DNA from: Gammaproteobacteria bacterium
Lineage (GTDB): Bacteria > Pseudomonadota > Gammaproteobacteria > UBA6429 > Thiohalophilaceae
NCBI GenBank assembly: GCA_029880425.1
Contig: JAOUOK010000038.1
Location: forward strand, 1 to 9,301
Length of the DNA: 9,301 bases
Reading direction: 5' to 3'
The notes under the pieces were generated by a model. It was not told the DNA's origin and did no database searches. It saw only the letters and a program-made list of their open reading frames with translations. Shown one piece after another: positions 1 through 7,062 of this stretch (within the stretch, counting starts at the first letter, position 1; the number at the start of each line of letters is the position of its first letter). Made by a program: the position numbers and the translations under genes.

Positions 1-58
1 TTTGTAAATTCAATTTCCATGGTTTATTTTAAGCCGTACGCGATAGTTTGTCATTGAT

Positions 59-90
59 GGATTCCCACTAAGGACATGTGCGGGAGTGAC
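59..90. repeat. dRS3-like imperfect palindrome (ATTCCC...GGGAGT)
   Basis: Arms at 61-68 (ATTCCCAC) and 80-87 (GCGGGAGT) pair at seven of eight positions counting one G-T wobble, around an 11-nt loop that contains ACATGT. Read on the minus strand the element has the form GTCACTCCCGC...GTGGGAATCCATC. This resembles the dispersed ATTCCC-N8-GGGAAT type small repeats (dRS3 in Neisseria and similar elements in other proteobacteria), though the loop here is longer. It lies 13 nt past the stop of the minus-strand CoA-binding gene. There is no T-run after the stem on the minus strand, so it is not a standard intrinsic terminator, although it could stabilise the transcript end. The family assignment is from memory of the motif. 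Confidence 0.45.
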
Positions 91-100
91 GTTAGAAAAA

Positions 101-523
101 TTATAAAAGCTGTATATAGTCACGGTAAACACACCGATCCATAACGACCGTAATCCCTGCGTCTTTCGCCCGTACCGCTTCAAACTCATTTATCACACCA
201 TCTTGTAGCCAGATAAGCGGGATCTTAAGTGTGATACATTCATCAATGATCGGGGTCAGTTTATCCGGTGCACGAAAGACGTTGACCATGTCAATTTGTG
301 AACGCAATGAGCCTGGAATGGACTCAAGATCGGGATAGGCTTTTTCAGCCAGCACCTCCTCCACGGCGGGACGTACAGGAATAATTTTATAGCCAAAACC
401 CTGCATCGCCTGTGAAACACTGTGGCTCGGCCGCTTCGGTTTTGGTGATAAGCCTACAACGGCAATCGTTTTACTGTTTTTCAGGATATCTTTTATTTCA
501 TCAATTGAAGGATTTTCAAACAT
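101..523 (-). CDS. YccU-type CoA-binding domain protein
   Basis: Complete 140-residue protein made almost entirely of one CoA_binding_2 (Rossmann-like) domain. The dinucleotide/CoA-binding turn is at residues 19-33 (TIAVVGLSPKPKRPS). It is followed by the strand GYKIIPVRP, where most relatives have VNP, then VFRAPDKL, PLIWLQDGV and the terminal VVMDRC motif with Cys131. These are the hallmarks of the YccU/YneT family, relatives of the CoA-binding part of succinyl-CoA synthetase. Family members bind CoA, but their cellular role is not well established; a cytosolic location is expected. The ATG at 523-521 is preceded by a GAGG on the minus strand (534-537 on plus) at 10-nt spacing. The gene is divergent from the CvfB-like gene. 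Length is normal for the family and nothing is missing. Confidence 0.9.
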   Translation of the reverse strand: MFENPSIDEIKDILKNSKTIAVVGLSPKPKRPSHSVSQAMQGFGYKIIPVRPAVEEVLAEKAYPDLESIPGSLRSQIDMVNVFRAPDKLTPIIDECITLKIPLIWLQDGVINEFEAVRAKDAGITVVMDRCVYRDYIQLL

Positions 524-568
524 TTAAACTTAACCTCAAAACTTATAATAAAGCAAAAGAATAAATAG

Positions 569-576
569 AGTATAAT
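569..576. promoter_or_regulatory. Overlapping divergent -10 motifs
   Basis: TATAAT, a perfect -10 hexamer, lies at 571-576 on the plus strand, about 38 nt before the CvfB-like start. The same bases read on the minus strand give TATACT (574-569), a five-of-six match, 45 nt before the CoA-binding gene start. No good -35 is visible for either direction. Symmetric -10 regions are a known form of bidirectional bacterial promoter, so one site may serve both genes. The assignment rests on motif matching alone. Confidence 0.4.
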
Positions 577-614
577 TCACCCATGCATAAACCTCTTCAT
601 CTATCGAGATAAAA

Positions 615-1466
615 ATGATCACCATTGGAAAAACTTATCGCTTAAAAGCCGTAAAAAAACTCGACTTTGGTGTTTATTTAGATGCAGATAATTTATACGA
701 AGTGTTGTTACCCAAAAAATATGTACCTCGTGATCTCAAGCCAGGTGATGAAATTGAGGTATTTCTCTACCTTGATTCTGAAGAACGCCCGGTCGCAACC
801 ACGCAAAAACCCAGGGCGCAACTCGGTGAGTTTGCTTATCTACCTGTTGTTGATATCAATAAAACAGGCGCCTTTTTAGACTGGGGATTAGACAAAGATC
901 TGTTCGTGCCTTTTGGCGAGCAACACCGCCCCATGGAAATAGGCCGTTCTTATATTGTTTACCTGTACCTGGATAAACTAAAAGGCCGAATCACGGCTTC
1001 ATCTAAAATTGATAAGTTCCTCGATGATGAAAAAACCCATGACTTTACTGCAAGGCAACCCGTTCACCTGCTAATTGCAAACAGTACCGATCTTGGCTTC
1101 AAAGCGATAATTAACAATAGTCACTGGGGGGTATTATATAAAAATGAAGTGCACCAGCGTTTAAGCTTTGGCCAGAGTATTGAGGGTTTTATAAAGTATA
1201 TACGTCCTGATGGAAAAATAGATTTAACCCTGCAAAATTTAAGCACAGAAGGTGTCGGCGAAACACGTGATAAAAATGAAAAACTGATCCTGGATTATTT
1301 AAAGCAACAAGGTAATTTTGCACCGATACATGATAAAACAGATCCCGCGGTTATTTCTGATTTATTTGGCATAAGTAAAAAAGCCTTTAAAAAAGCCATC
1401 AGTAACTTGTATAAAAAACATATTATCAATATTGAAAAAGATGGCATTAACATCGTTAAAAAGTAA
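615..1466 (+). CDS. CvfB-like S1 RNA-binding protein
   Basis: Complete 283-residue protein of the CvfB/YitL family. It has consecutive S1/OB-like beta-barrel units at about residues 3-60, 65-130 and 140-205, with repeats of patterns such as GAFLDWGLDKDLFVPF and GEFAYLPVV. A winged-helix unit follows at about residues 218-283 (NEKLILDYLKQQG...ISKKAFKKAISNLYK), the order seen in Staphylococcus aureus CvfB. Family members bind RNA, and CvfB affects virulence-gene expression; the role in proteobacteria is less clear. The protein should be cytosolic, as there is no signal peptide. The ATG at 615 has a weak GAG Shine-Dalgarno at 606-608. The gene is divergent from the CoA-binding gene, and 83 nt separate it from the cytochrome gene, so co-transcription with that gene is uncertain. 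Confidence 0.88.
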   Translation: MITIGKTYRLKAVKKLDFGVYLDADNLYEVLLPKKYVPRDLKPGDEIEVFLYLDSEERPVATTQKPRAQLGEFAYLPVVDINKTGAFLDWGLDKDLFVPFGEQHRPMEIGRSYIVYLYLDKLKGRITASSKIDKFLDDEKTHDFTARQPVHLLIANSTDLGFKAIINNSHWGVLYKNEVHQRLSFGQSIEGFIKYIRPDGKIDLTLQNLSTEGVGETRDKNEKLILDYLKQQGNFAPIHDKTDPAVISDLFGISKKAFKKAISNLYKKHIINIEKDGINIVKK

Positions 1467-1478
1467 CCGGACAGGTAT

Positions 1479-1513
1479 ACAATTTAAATTGAAACAATTA
1501 AATTAATACAATT
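1479..1513. repeat. Three ACAATT direct repeats with a 12-bp palindrome
   Basis: ACAATT occurs at 1479-1484, 1494-1499 and 1508-1513, so the copies start 15 and 14 nt apart. The first overlaps the perfect 12-bp palindrome CAATTTAAATTG (1480-1491). The cluster lies 37-71 nt before the cytochrome c start, where an operator could sit. The stretch is very AT-rich, so such repeats may arise by chance. No known regulator site is recognised. Confidence 0.3.
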
Positions 1514-1549
1514 ACAACCAAACCCGTTTCAACTTGCAGGAATACAACC

Positions 1550-1969
1550 ATGAAAAAATTTTTATTTATAACCATTCTCTCATTACTTTCAATTTCAAAT
1601 GTTTCTGCTAGCAGTGAAAATATCAAAGGCCAGCAACTCTACATAAAACATTGTGATTCATGTCATGGTGTTAAACATGGCATGGATATGAGTAAACGTG
1701 TTGCCCCGCCTGTCTTTGCCGTCAAAATGCACTATATCGGCACCTACGCTGACAAGGATTCTTTTGTTATGGCAATCGCAGACTGGCTAGAAACACGCGA
1801 TGCAAATAATTCAATGATGCGGGGCGCTGTTCGCCGCTTTGGTGTCATGCCTGAAGTTAAAGTGAGCCGTGATGAAGCTGAAAAAATTGCCGCCTATATC
1901 TACCAGGGTAAACTTGAAAGTCCCGAAGGATTTCAACAGCATTTTGAACAAATGCACGGAAAACAATAA
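1550..1969 (+). CDS. Secreted monoheme cytochrome c (class I)
   Basis: Complete 139-residue protein. Residues 1-20 form a Sec signal peptide: Lys2-Lys3, a hydrophobic stretch from 4 to 15, and a VSA site with likely cleavage after Ala20. The single heme-attachment motif is C35-D-S-C38-H39 and the likely axial methionine is Met100 in FGVMP. It is followed by the usual C-terminal helix pattern, SRDEAEKIAAYIYQGK. This is the class I cytochrome c fold, so the product is a periplasmic electron carrier with heme attached after export; its redox partner is unknown. The segment after the last helix (GFQQHFEQMHGKQ) is polar and His/Gln-rich. The ATG has a good AGGAA Shine-Dalgarno at 1538-1542 with 7-nt spacing. 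The HD-GYP gene follows after 106 nt. Confidence 0.9.
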   Translation: MKKFLFITILSLLSISNVSASSENIKGQQLYIKHCDSCHGVKHGMDMSKRVAPPVFAVKMHYIGTYADKDSFVMAIADWLETRDANNSMMRGAVRRFGVMPEVKVSRDEAEKIAAYIYQGKLESPEGFQQHFEQMHGKQ

Positions 1970-2076
1970 TACTTCACTTTTAATGCTATATTAACTATTA
2001 ATATAAATAGATATTTAAACGATCTGTTTAATATTCGCTATAATTAATAGTTCATTACCTGTTAACTGGTGAAGTA
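1970..2076. repeat. Nested inverted repeats filling the cytochrome/HD-GYP spacer
   Basis: Four sets of arms are nested in order. The outer set is TACTTCAC (1970-1977) with GTGAAGTA (2069-2076). Next is TAATG (1981-1985) with CATTA (2053-2057), then AACTATTAAT (1993-2002) with ATTAATAGTT (2043-2052). The inner set is ATATTTAAAC (2011-2020) with GTTTAATAT (2026-2034), with one bulged T and a 5-nt loop. The outer right arm overlaps the Shine-Dalgarno-like GGTGA and the first base of the HD-GYP start codon. A read-through transcript from the cytochrome gene could therefore hide that ribosome site. The pairing is seen directly; regulation is inference, and the AT-rich context raises the chance of coincidence. 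Confidence 0.4.
2039..2044 (+). promoter_or_regulatory. Candidate -10 element for the HD-GYP gene
   Basis: A perfect TATAAT lies 32 nt before the HD-GYP ATG. No convincing -35 is found at 16-18 bp upstream, where the sequence is TTAAAC-like. If used, transcription would start near 2051 and the message would lack most of the inverted repeats described for this spacer. Confidence 0.3.
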
Positions 2077-3203
2077 TGGCTAAACATAATGACACGCTTG
2101 CAGAACTCAACAAACATACTCCACTACGTGATAAGTTAATTGCAACCCATAAATCTATTAATGAAATTTTTCCTTTTATAGTTCGTATTGCGATTACTAT
2201 TTATGATCCTGAAACCAGGCTACTTAAAACATATTTGCATAGTAGTGGTGACGATAGTCCTTTAGAGCATTACGAGACCCTGCTTGATAATGCCCCCTCG
2301 TTAAAAGAAATCCTAAAGAAAGGAATGCCCCGGGTTGTTAACAATTTACTCACCTTTGAAAATGGCAAGCATGAACACACCCAAAGAATTGGGCGCCAGG
2401 GTTATGCCGCAAGTTACACCTTGCCCATGTTTAATAATGGAGATTTTATTGGTTTTATATTTTTCAATTCTAATGAAACAGAAGTCTTCACTGAAAACGT
2501 TTTACGACAAATAGACATATATAGCCATATGATTTCATTAATGGTTATTAATGAACTATCGGCAATTCAAACTTTAACCGCGGCAGTAAAAACAACAGAA
2601 ACGATTACTCATGTTCGTGACCCTGAAACAGGCAGTCACCTTGATCGCATGTCTCGATATAGTCGTTTAATAGCCATAGCACTGGCAGAAAAATACCATT
2701 TAGATGATAGTTATATTGAACATCTCTTCATGTTTTCCCCCTTGCATGATATTGGGAAAATAGCGATACCGGATCATATTCTGTTCAAACCGACTTCACT
2801 GAATCAATCTGAAAAAGAGATAATGCAAAAACATCCACGTATTGGACGTACCATGATTGATGATCTTCTCGGTAATTTTGGTCTTGAGAACATTGAACAC
2901 ATTGACATGCTACGTAATATCGCCGAGTACCATCACGAGACTATTGATGGAACAGGCTATCCTGACGGAATGAAAGGCGATGATATCCCCCTTGAAGCCC
3001 GCATTGTCGCGGTAGCAGATGTATTTGATGCACTAACCAGTAAACGTCCCTATAAAGAAGCATGGAGTAATGAAAAAGCTATTCAAATCCTTAATCAACT
3101 CGCAGGTGAAACACTTGACCAGGAATGTGTTGATGCATTACTCAATAACATTGATGACATTGAGAAAATCCAGAAACAATTTAATGAAAGCCCCTATAGT
3201 TAA
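2076..3203 (+). CDS. GAF and HD-GYP domain protein, probable c-di-GMP phosphodiesterase
   Basis: Complete 375-residue cytosolic protein. Residues about 20-160 form a GAF-like sensory domain, and about 165-365 an HD-GYP domain. The catalytic signatures are intact: H224-D225 in LHDIGK, the HHE triad in EYHHETIDGTGYPDG with G294-Y295-P296, and RIVAVADVFDALTSKRPYK. HD-GYP enzymes hydrolyse cyclic di-GMP to pGpG and GMP using a metal centre, thereby affecting motility and biofilm formation. The GAF ligand cannot be told from sequence. There is no signal peptide, membrane segment or receiver domain, so the GAF is the likely control input. The start has GGTGA at 2068-2072 as a near Shine-Dalgarno. 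The stop is 13 nt before recQ, so the two may share a transcript although no functional link is known. Confidence 0.9.
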   Translation: MAKHNDTLAELNKHTPLRDKLIATHKSINEIFPFIVRIAITIYDPETRLLKTYLHSSGDDSPLEHYETLLDNAPSLKEILKKGMPRVVNNLLTFENGKHEHTQRIGRQGYAASYTLPMFNNGDFIGFIFFNSNETEVFTENVLRQIDIYSHMISLMVINELSAIQTLTAAVKTTETITHVRDPETGSHLDRMSRYSRLIAIALAEKYHLDDSYIEHLFMFSPLHDIGKIAIPDHILFKPTSLNQSEKEIMQKHPRIGRTMIDDLLGNFGLENIEHIDMLRNIAEYHHETIDGTGYPDGMKGDDIPLEARIVAVADVFDALTSKRPYKEAWSNEKAIQILNQLAGETLDQECVDALLNNIDDIEKIQKQFNESPYS

Positions 3204-3216
3204 TTTTTAATCCAGA

Positions 3217-5331
3217 ATGAAGCACGCCCAGCAAATCTTACAAAATACGTTTGGCTATGATGCCTTTCGTCATCACCAGTCCGATATTATCCAGGCATTA
3301 CTCAACGGTGAAGATGCCCTTGTCTTGATGCCTACCGGTGGCGGTAAATCCCTGTGTTACCAGATCCCGGCGATGCTGCGCGAGGGCGTCGGCATTGTGA
3401 TTTCCCCATTAATCGCGTTAATGCAGGACCAGGTTGATGCCTTGCAGCAACTCGGTATACGTTCTGCGTTTCTTAATTCATCCATGGATGAAACAGCGCA
3501 ACAGCAAACCGAGCAACAACTGCTTAACGCTGAAATTGACCTGCTTTATGTTGCGCCCGAACGTTTAATGACAAGCAGGATGTTGTCCTTACTTGAACGT
3601 AGCCATATTGCCTTGTTTGCAATAGATGAAGCGCACTGTGTTTCGCAATGGGGGCATGACTTCCGTAAAGAATATCAACAACTGCGCATCTTGCATCAAC
3701 GTTTTCCAGCCGTACCCCGTATCGCCTTAACCGCCACCGCCGATCAACGTACGCGCGAAGAAATTATCGAGCAATTGAACCTTCAGCAGGCGAATATTTT
3801 TATCAATAGTTTTGATCGCCCCAATATCAATTACACCATCAGTGAAGGCAGTAATGCCCGTGATCGCTTGTGGGCGTTTTTAGAAAATAATCATCCCTCT
3901 GACTCCGGTATCGTTTACTGTTTATCCCGTAACAAGGTGGATAAAACAGCTGAATGGTTACAACACCAGGGACGTACCGCGTTACCCTATCATGCCGGTT
4001 TATCGGCAGAGGTGCGCCAGAAGAATCAACGCCGTTTTTTACGCGAAGACAATATTATTATTGTTGCCACCATCGCTTTTGGTATGGGCATTGATAAACC
4101 CGATGTGCGTTTTGTTGCGCATTTAAGTTTGCCCAAAAGTATCGAAGCCTATTACCAGGAAACCGGGCGTGCTGGTCGTGATGGTGCAGCGGCCAATGCC
4201 TGGATGTCATACGGCTTGCAAGATGTGATCAGCTTACGGCAAATGGCCGAGAACAATGATTCGAGTGAACAGTTCAAACGTATCCTGCACAACAAGCTTG
4301 AAACCATGCTGGCCTTGTGTGAGCAACGCCATTGCCGGCGCCAGTCTATCCTGGCTTATTTTAGCGAGCCGCTAAAAGAACCCTGTGGTAATTGTGATAC
4401 CTGTCTTAACCCGCCCGAAGCCTGGGATGCCACCGAGGCCGCAAGAAAGGCCTTATCCTGCGTCTATAAAACCGGGCAACGTTTCGGTGTCAACTATGTC
4501 ATCGATGTTTTACTCGGTAAAGAAAACGCGCGGATAAAACAGTTTGAACATCACACCATCAGCACCTATGGCATCGGCAAAGACACCCATGAACAGGAAT
4601 GGCGCAGCCTGTTCCGTCAACTTATTGCGCTGGGTTACCTCGTTACCGATATTGAAGGACACGGCGCGGTTAAACTTGCTGAAACCTCGCGCCCCTTACT
4701 GCGTGGCGAAATCGATCTTGTGTTACGTAAACCACATAAAGAAACATCTTCAAACAAGAATAAAGGCAAACGCAATACCTCGCTACGCGGTGTGGATCAA
4801 GCCCTGTTTGAACGCCTACGTGAACACCGCCTGGAAATTGCCAATGAAAAAGGTGTCCCGCCTTATATTATCTTTCATGACAGCACACTTGAGGAAATGG
4901 CCAGCACACGTCCAACGACACTTGAAGCCCTGCGTTATATCAGCGGTGTCGGCGAACAAAAACTCGAACAATACGGTGAAAGATTTTTAGCTATTATTCA
5001 TTCTTTACCTTTACCCGAGCTGTTACAAAATAATCTTAGCGACACGATTAATGAAACTCTCTCTCTAATCAACGAGGGCATCGACATTGAAACGATTGCC
5101 AGCCAGCGTGATTTAAAGCTTTCAACTATCTATAGTCACATAGCCGAGGCCGTTGAAGTCGGCCTGCTAGAAGCAAAAGAAATCTTACAGCTCAGTGACA
5201 GTGAATACGATGAAATAACCGCCGCCCTTGAAATGAATGAAGATAAAGATGGCCGCTTAAAACCCGTATACGACGCCTTTGAAGGGCAATATGATTACGG
5301 TGTTTTAAAATGCGTACAGGCGAGTTTTTAA
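3217..5331 (+). CDS. recQ: ATP-dependent DNA helicase RecQ
   Basis: Complete 704-residue superfamily 2 helicase that unwinds DNA 3' to 5' in recombination and repair. In order: DEAD/DEAH core with Walker A MPTGGGKS (Lys44) and DEAH box D137-E-A-H140 followed by CVSQWGHDFRKEY; helicase C domain ending in the motif VI stretch QETGRAGRDG; zinc site C373, C390, C393, C396; RQC winged helix to about 500; HRDC domain at about 521-598. The remaining ~105 residues (including IETIASQRDLKLSTIYSHI) match the HTH_40-type extension seen in some RecQ proteins. This makes it about 95 residues longer than the E. coli enzyme (609, from memory). The ATG at 3217 lacks a clear Shine-Dalgarno, but alignment with E. 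coli RecQ (QVLQETFGYQQFR) supports it. Translation may depend on the gene 13 nt upstream. Confidence 0.95.
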   Translation: MKHAQQILQNTFGYDAFRHHQSDIIQALLNGEDALVLMPTGGGKSLCYQIPAMLREGVGIVISPLIALMQDQVDALQQLGIRSAFLNSSMDETAQQQTEQQLLNAEIDLLYVAPERLMTSRMLSLLERSHIALFAIDEAHCVSQWGHDFRKEYQQLRILHQRFPAVPRIALTATADQRTREEIIEQLNLQQANIFINSFDRPNINYTISEGSNARDRLWAFLENNHPSDSGIVYCLSRNKVDKTAEWLQHQGRTALPYHAGLSAEVRQKNQRRFLREDNIIIVATIAFGMGIDKPDVRFVAHLSLPKSIEAYYQETGRAGRDGAAANAWMSYGLQDVISLRQMAENNDSSEQFKRILHNKLETMLALCEQRHCRRQSILAYFSEPLKEPCGNCDTCLNPPEAWDATEAARKALSCVYKTGQRFGVNYVIDVLLGKENARIKQFEHHTISTYGIGKDTHEQEWRSLFRQLIALGYLVTDIEGHGAVKLAETSRPLLRGEIDLVLRKPHKETSSNKNKGKRNTSLRGVDQALFERLREHRLEIANEKGVPPYIIFHDSTLEEMASTRPTTLEALRYISGVGEQKLEQYGERFLAIIHSLPLPELLQNNLSDTINETLSLINEGIDIETIASQRDLKLSTIYSHIAEAVEVGLLEAKEILQLSDSEYDEITAALEMNEDKDGRLKPVYDAFEGQYDYGVLKCVQASF

Positions 5332-5416
5332 ATAACATTAATATCTTATTCTATTTAGTTTATTAGTAACTATTTATCCTGAAGCTATTTATTGCCTTAA
5401 ATATCCTAATAAGGAA

Positions 5417-5460
5417 CTCTTAAAGGTGATATATTATAAATAATAAACATCCTTAAAGAG
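5417..5460. promoter_or_regulatory. Dyad upstream of the heme sensor kinase
   Basis: CTCTTAAAGG (5417-5426) and CCTTAAAGAG (5451-5460) pair at nine of ten positions across a 24-nt AT-rich centre. That centre contains TATTAT and TATAAA, which resemble -10 hexamers (5432-5440). The dyad lies 26-69 nt before the kinase start, where an operator flanking a promoter could sit. No -35 is convincing and no known regulator motif is recognised. The rest of the 154-nt spacer after recQ shows no clear terminator. Confidence 0.3.
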
Positions 5461-5485
5461 CTTCTAATCAACAAGTTAGCTTAAT

Positions 5486-6946
5486 ATGAATTATCGAATT
5501 ATTATTATTATCTTTACATTATTTTCGTTTATTTCAATAGCGATGATTTTGCATACAAAAACCATAAAGAAAAATGCTGTAATAGCTTCTGCTACACAAA
5601 TGGCAAAACTTTATAGTCAGGCTATCAGTACATTTCGTACAATTTATTCATCCAAGGTAGTTACTATTGCAGAAAAAAATGCTCTACCTGCAATTCATGA
5701 TTTCCATAATAAAAATGCCATACCACTGCCAGCCACCCTTACTATCATCCTCGGAAATAAAATTGCTGAAATCGGGGAAGGTGAAAAAGTAAGTTTATAC
5801 AGTCCTTATCCTTTTCCATGGAGAAAAGAGACAGGCGGTTTAACAGACGAGTTTAGTAAAAAAGCCTGGGCATATATTGAAAAAAACAAAACTCAACCAT
5901 ATTCTGAAATTATCAATGAAAACAATAGTAAATTTATGCGCTATGCAATAGCTGACATAATGCGGCCAAGCTGCGTTGCATGCCATAATTCTCATATCGA
6001 TTCTCCAAAAACCGACTGGAAGCCAGGCGATATTCGGGGAATCCTTGATATCAAGATCCCCTTAGATAACATTCTGTCCAGCACTAAAAATGACCTGACA
6101 TTTACTATTTTAATTTATACAGCGCTTGCAATTTTAGGTCTTATAGGCCTTATTTTTGAAATATCAAAGCATAAAAATGAAACCAAACAACTGGCGCATG
6201 CGGTCAAAGAGCGAACAATTGAATTAGAACAAGAAAAAGGAATAGCTATAAAGGCTAACAATGCTAAGACAGAATTTTTATCTCGAATGAGTCATGAACT
6301 ACGAACACCATTGCATGCTGTTATTGGATTTAGTCAATTACTGAAACTAGATGCAAAAACAGGATCGCAAAAAGAAAACTGCAACGAGGTAATTAATGCC
6401 AGCTACCATCTTCTTGAACTTATCAATGAAGTTCTGGATTTGGCCCAGATAGAATCAGGAAATCTAAATGTAAGGACTGAAGAAGTTGAAATAGATAATA
6501 TCTTAAATGAGGCAATAAGATTGCTCACCTCGTTTGCTGAAGATAAAGGAATTAATATAGATGAATACATAACAACTGGATATTGTGTTTATGCAGACAA
6601 CACCAGGTTAAAACAAGTTTTTCTTAACCTTATTTCAAATGCTATCAAATATAATATAAAGAATGGTACTGTAAGTGTAAATGTTGTACTCAAAAAATCT
6701 GACACTATTAGAATTAATATAGTTGATACAGGCTTAGGTCTTGATAAAAACCAGCTAGATAACTTATTTACGCCCTTTGAAAGGCTTGGCGCTGAAAATA
6801 GCCATATAGATGGTATTGGAATTGGATTAACTATAAGCAAACAGTTAGTAGAATTAATGAATGGAAAAATGGGGGTAATAAGTAAGCCTAATGAAGGAAG
6901 CACATTTTGGGTAGAATTAAAGTGTGTAGAAAATAAAAAAATATAA
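5486..6946 (+). CDS. Membrane sensor histidine kinase with Tll0287-like heme domain
   Basis: Complete 486-residue membrane kinase. Membrane helices lie at about residues 3-21 and 204-226. The loop between them (about 30-200) is periplasmic and resembles the Tll0287-like (DUF3365) domain. It carries a c-type heme motif C163-V-A-C166-H167 followed by NSH. A coiled linker (230-260) leads to HisKA with the phospho-acceptor H270 in MSHELRTP. The HATPase domain has its N box at N385, the G1 box D414-T-G-L-G-L, the FERLG F box and the G2 box G443-I-G-I-G-L. All catalytic boxes are intact. Relatives probably sense redox state or a gas ligand through heme c. No receiver domain or response regulator gene is present, so the partner is elsewhere. 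The Shine-Dalgarno is poor, but the first ATG is needed for the first membrane helix. The gene is markedly AT-rich. Confidence 0.9.
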   Translation: MNYRIIIIIFTLFSFISIAMILHTKTIKKNAVIASATQMAKLYSQAISTFRTIYSSKVVTIAEKNALPAIHDFHNKNAIPLPATLTIILGNKIAEIGEGEKVSLYSPYPFPWRKETGGLTDEFSKKAWAYIEKNKTQPYSEIINENNSKFMRYAIADIMRPSCVACHNSHIDSPKTDWKPGDIRGILDIKIPLDNILSSTKNDLTFTILIYTALAILGLIGLIFEISKHKNETKQLAHAVKERTIELEQEKGIAIKANNAKTEFLSRMSHELRTPLHAVIGFSQLLKLDAKTGSQKENCNEVINASYHLLELINEVLDLAQIESGNLNVRTEEVEIDNILNEAIRLLTSFAEDKGINIDEYITTGYCVYADNTRLKQVFLNLISNAIKYNIKNGTVSVNVVLKKSDTIRINIVDTGLGLDKNQLDNLFTPFERLGAENSHIDGIGIGLTISKQLVELMNGKMGVISKPNEGSTFWVELKCVENKKI

Positions 6947-6969
6947 TACCAGTTTTAATAGCTGGGTAT
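6946..6969. repeat. Small hairpin after the kinase stop codon
   Basis: ATACCAG (6946-6952) pairs with CTGGGTAT (6962-6969) as seven base pairs with one bulged G and a 9-nt loop, starting at the last base of the stop codon. No T-run follows, so it is not a standard intrinsic terminator. It may mark the transcript end or protect it. Confidence 0.3.
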
Positions 6970-7002
6970 AATAAGAACTAACGAGTCATCCAGTTGTTCT
7001 AT

Positions 7003-7022
7003 AAAAGTAGCGCTCCACTTTT
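7003..7022. repeat. Short inverted repeat before the methyltransferase gene
   Basis: AAAAGT (7003-7008) and ACTTTT (7017-7022) form a six-bp stem around AGCGCTCC, flanked by two copies of TTGTTCT (6993-6999 and 7021-7027). The position, 41-60 nt upstream of the next start, could suit a regulatory site or a weak terminator. It is short and may be chance. Confidence 0.2.
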
Positions 7023-7062
7023 GTTCTCAACTGAGCTTAGTCATTCTTGAAAAGGAAATTCA

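Noticed and set aside
1..60. Possible gene ends at the left edge: a plus-strand frame ending at 57 and a minus-strand ATG at 20-18 reading MEIEFT.
   Set aside because: Too few codons to recognise a family, and no Shine-Dalgarno before the minus-strand ATG.
682..879. 65-codon plus-strand reading frame inside the CvfB-like gene.
   Set aside because: It lies wholly within a well-supported family gene in another frame and has no family features or start signal.
4544..4990. 148-codon plus-strand reading frame inside recQ.
   Set aside because: It overlaps the RQC and HRDC parts of a clearly conserved protein; the translation has no domain-like pattern.
5475..5486. The 12-mer GTTAGCTTAATA recurs at 8592-8603.
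   Set aside because: The contexts differ (before a start codon, after a stop codon) and the sequence is AT-rich, so chance is a sufficient explanation.
6589..6903. 104-codon minus-strand reading frame opposite the kinase ATPase domain.
   Set aside because: It is antisense to conserved N, G1 and G2 boxes; its hydrophobic look arises from the complement of the coding strand.
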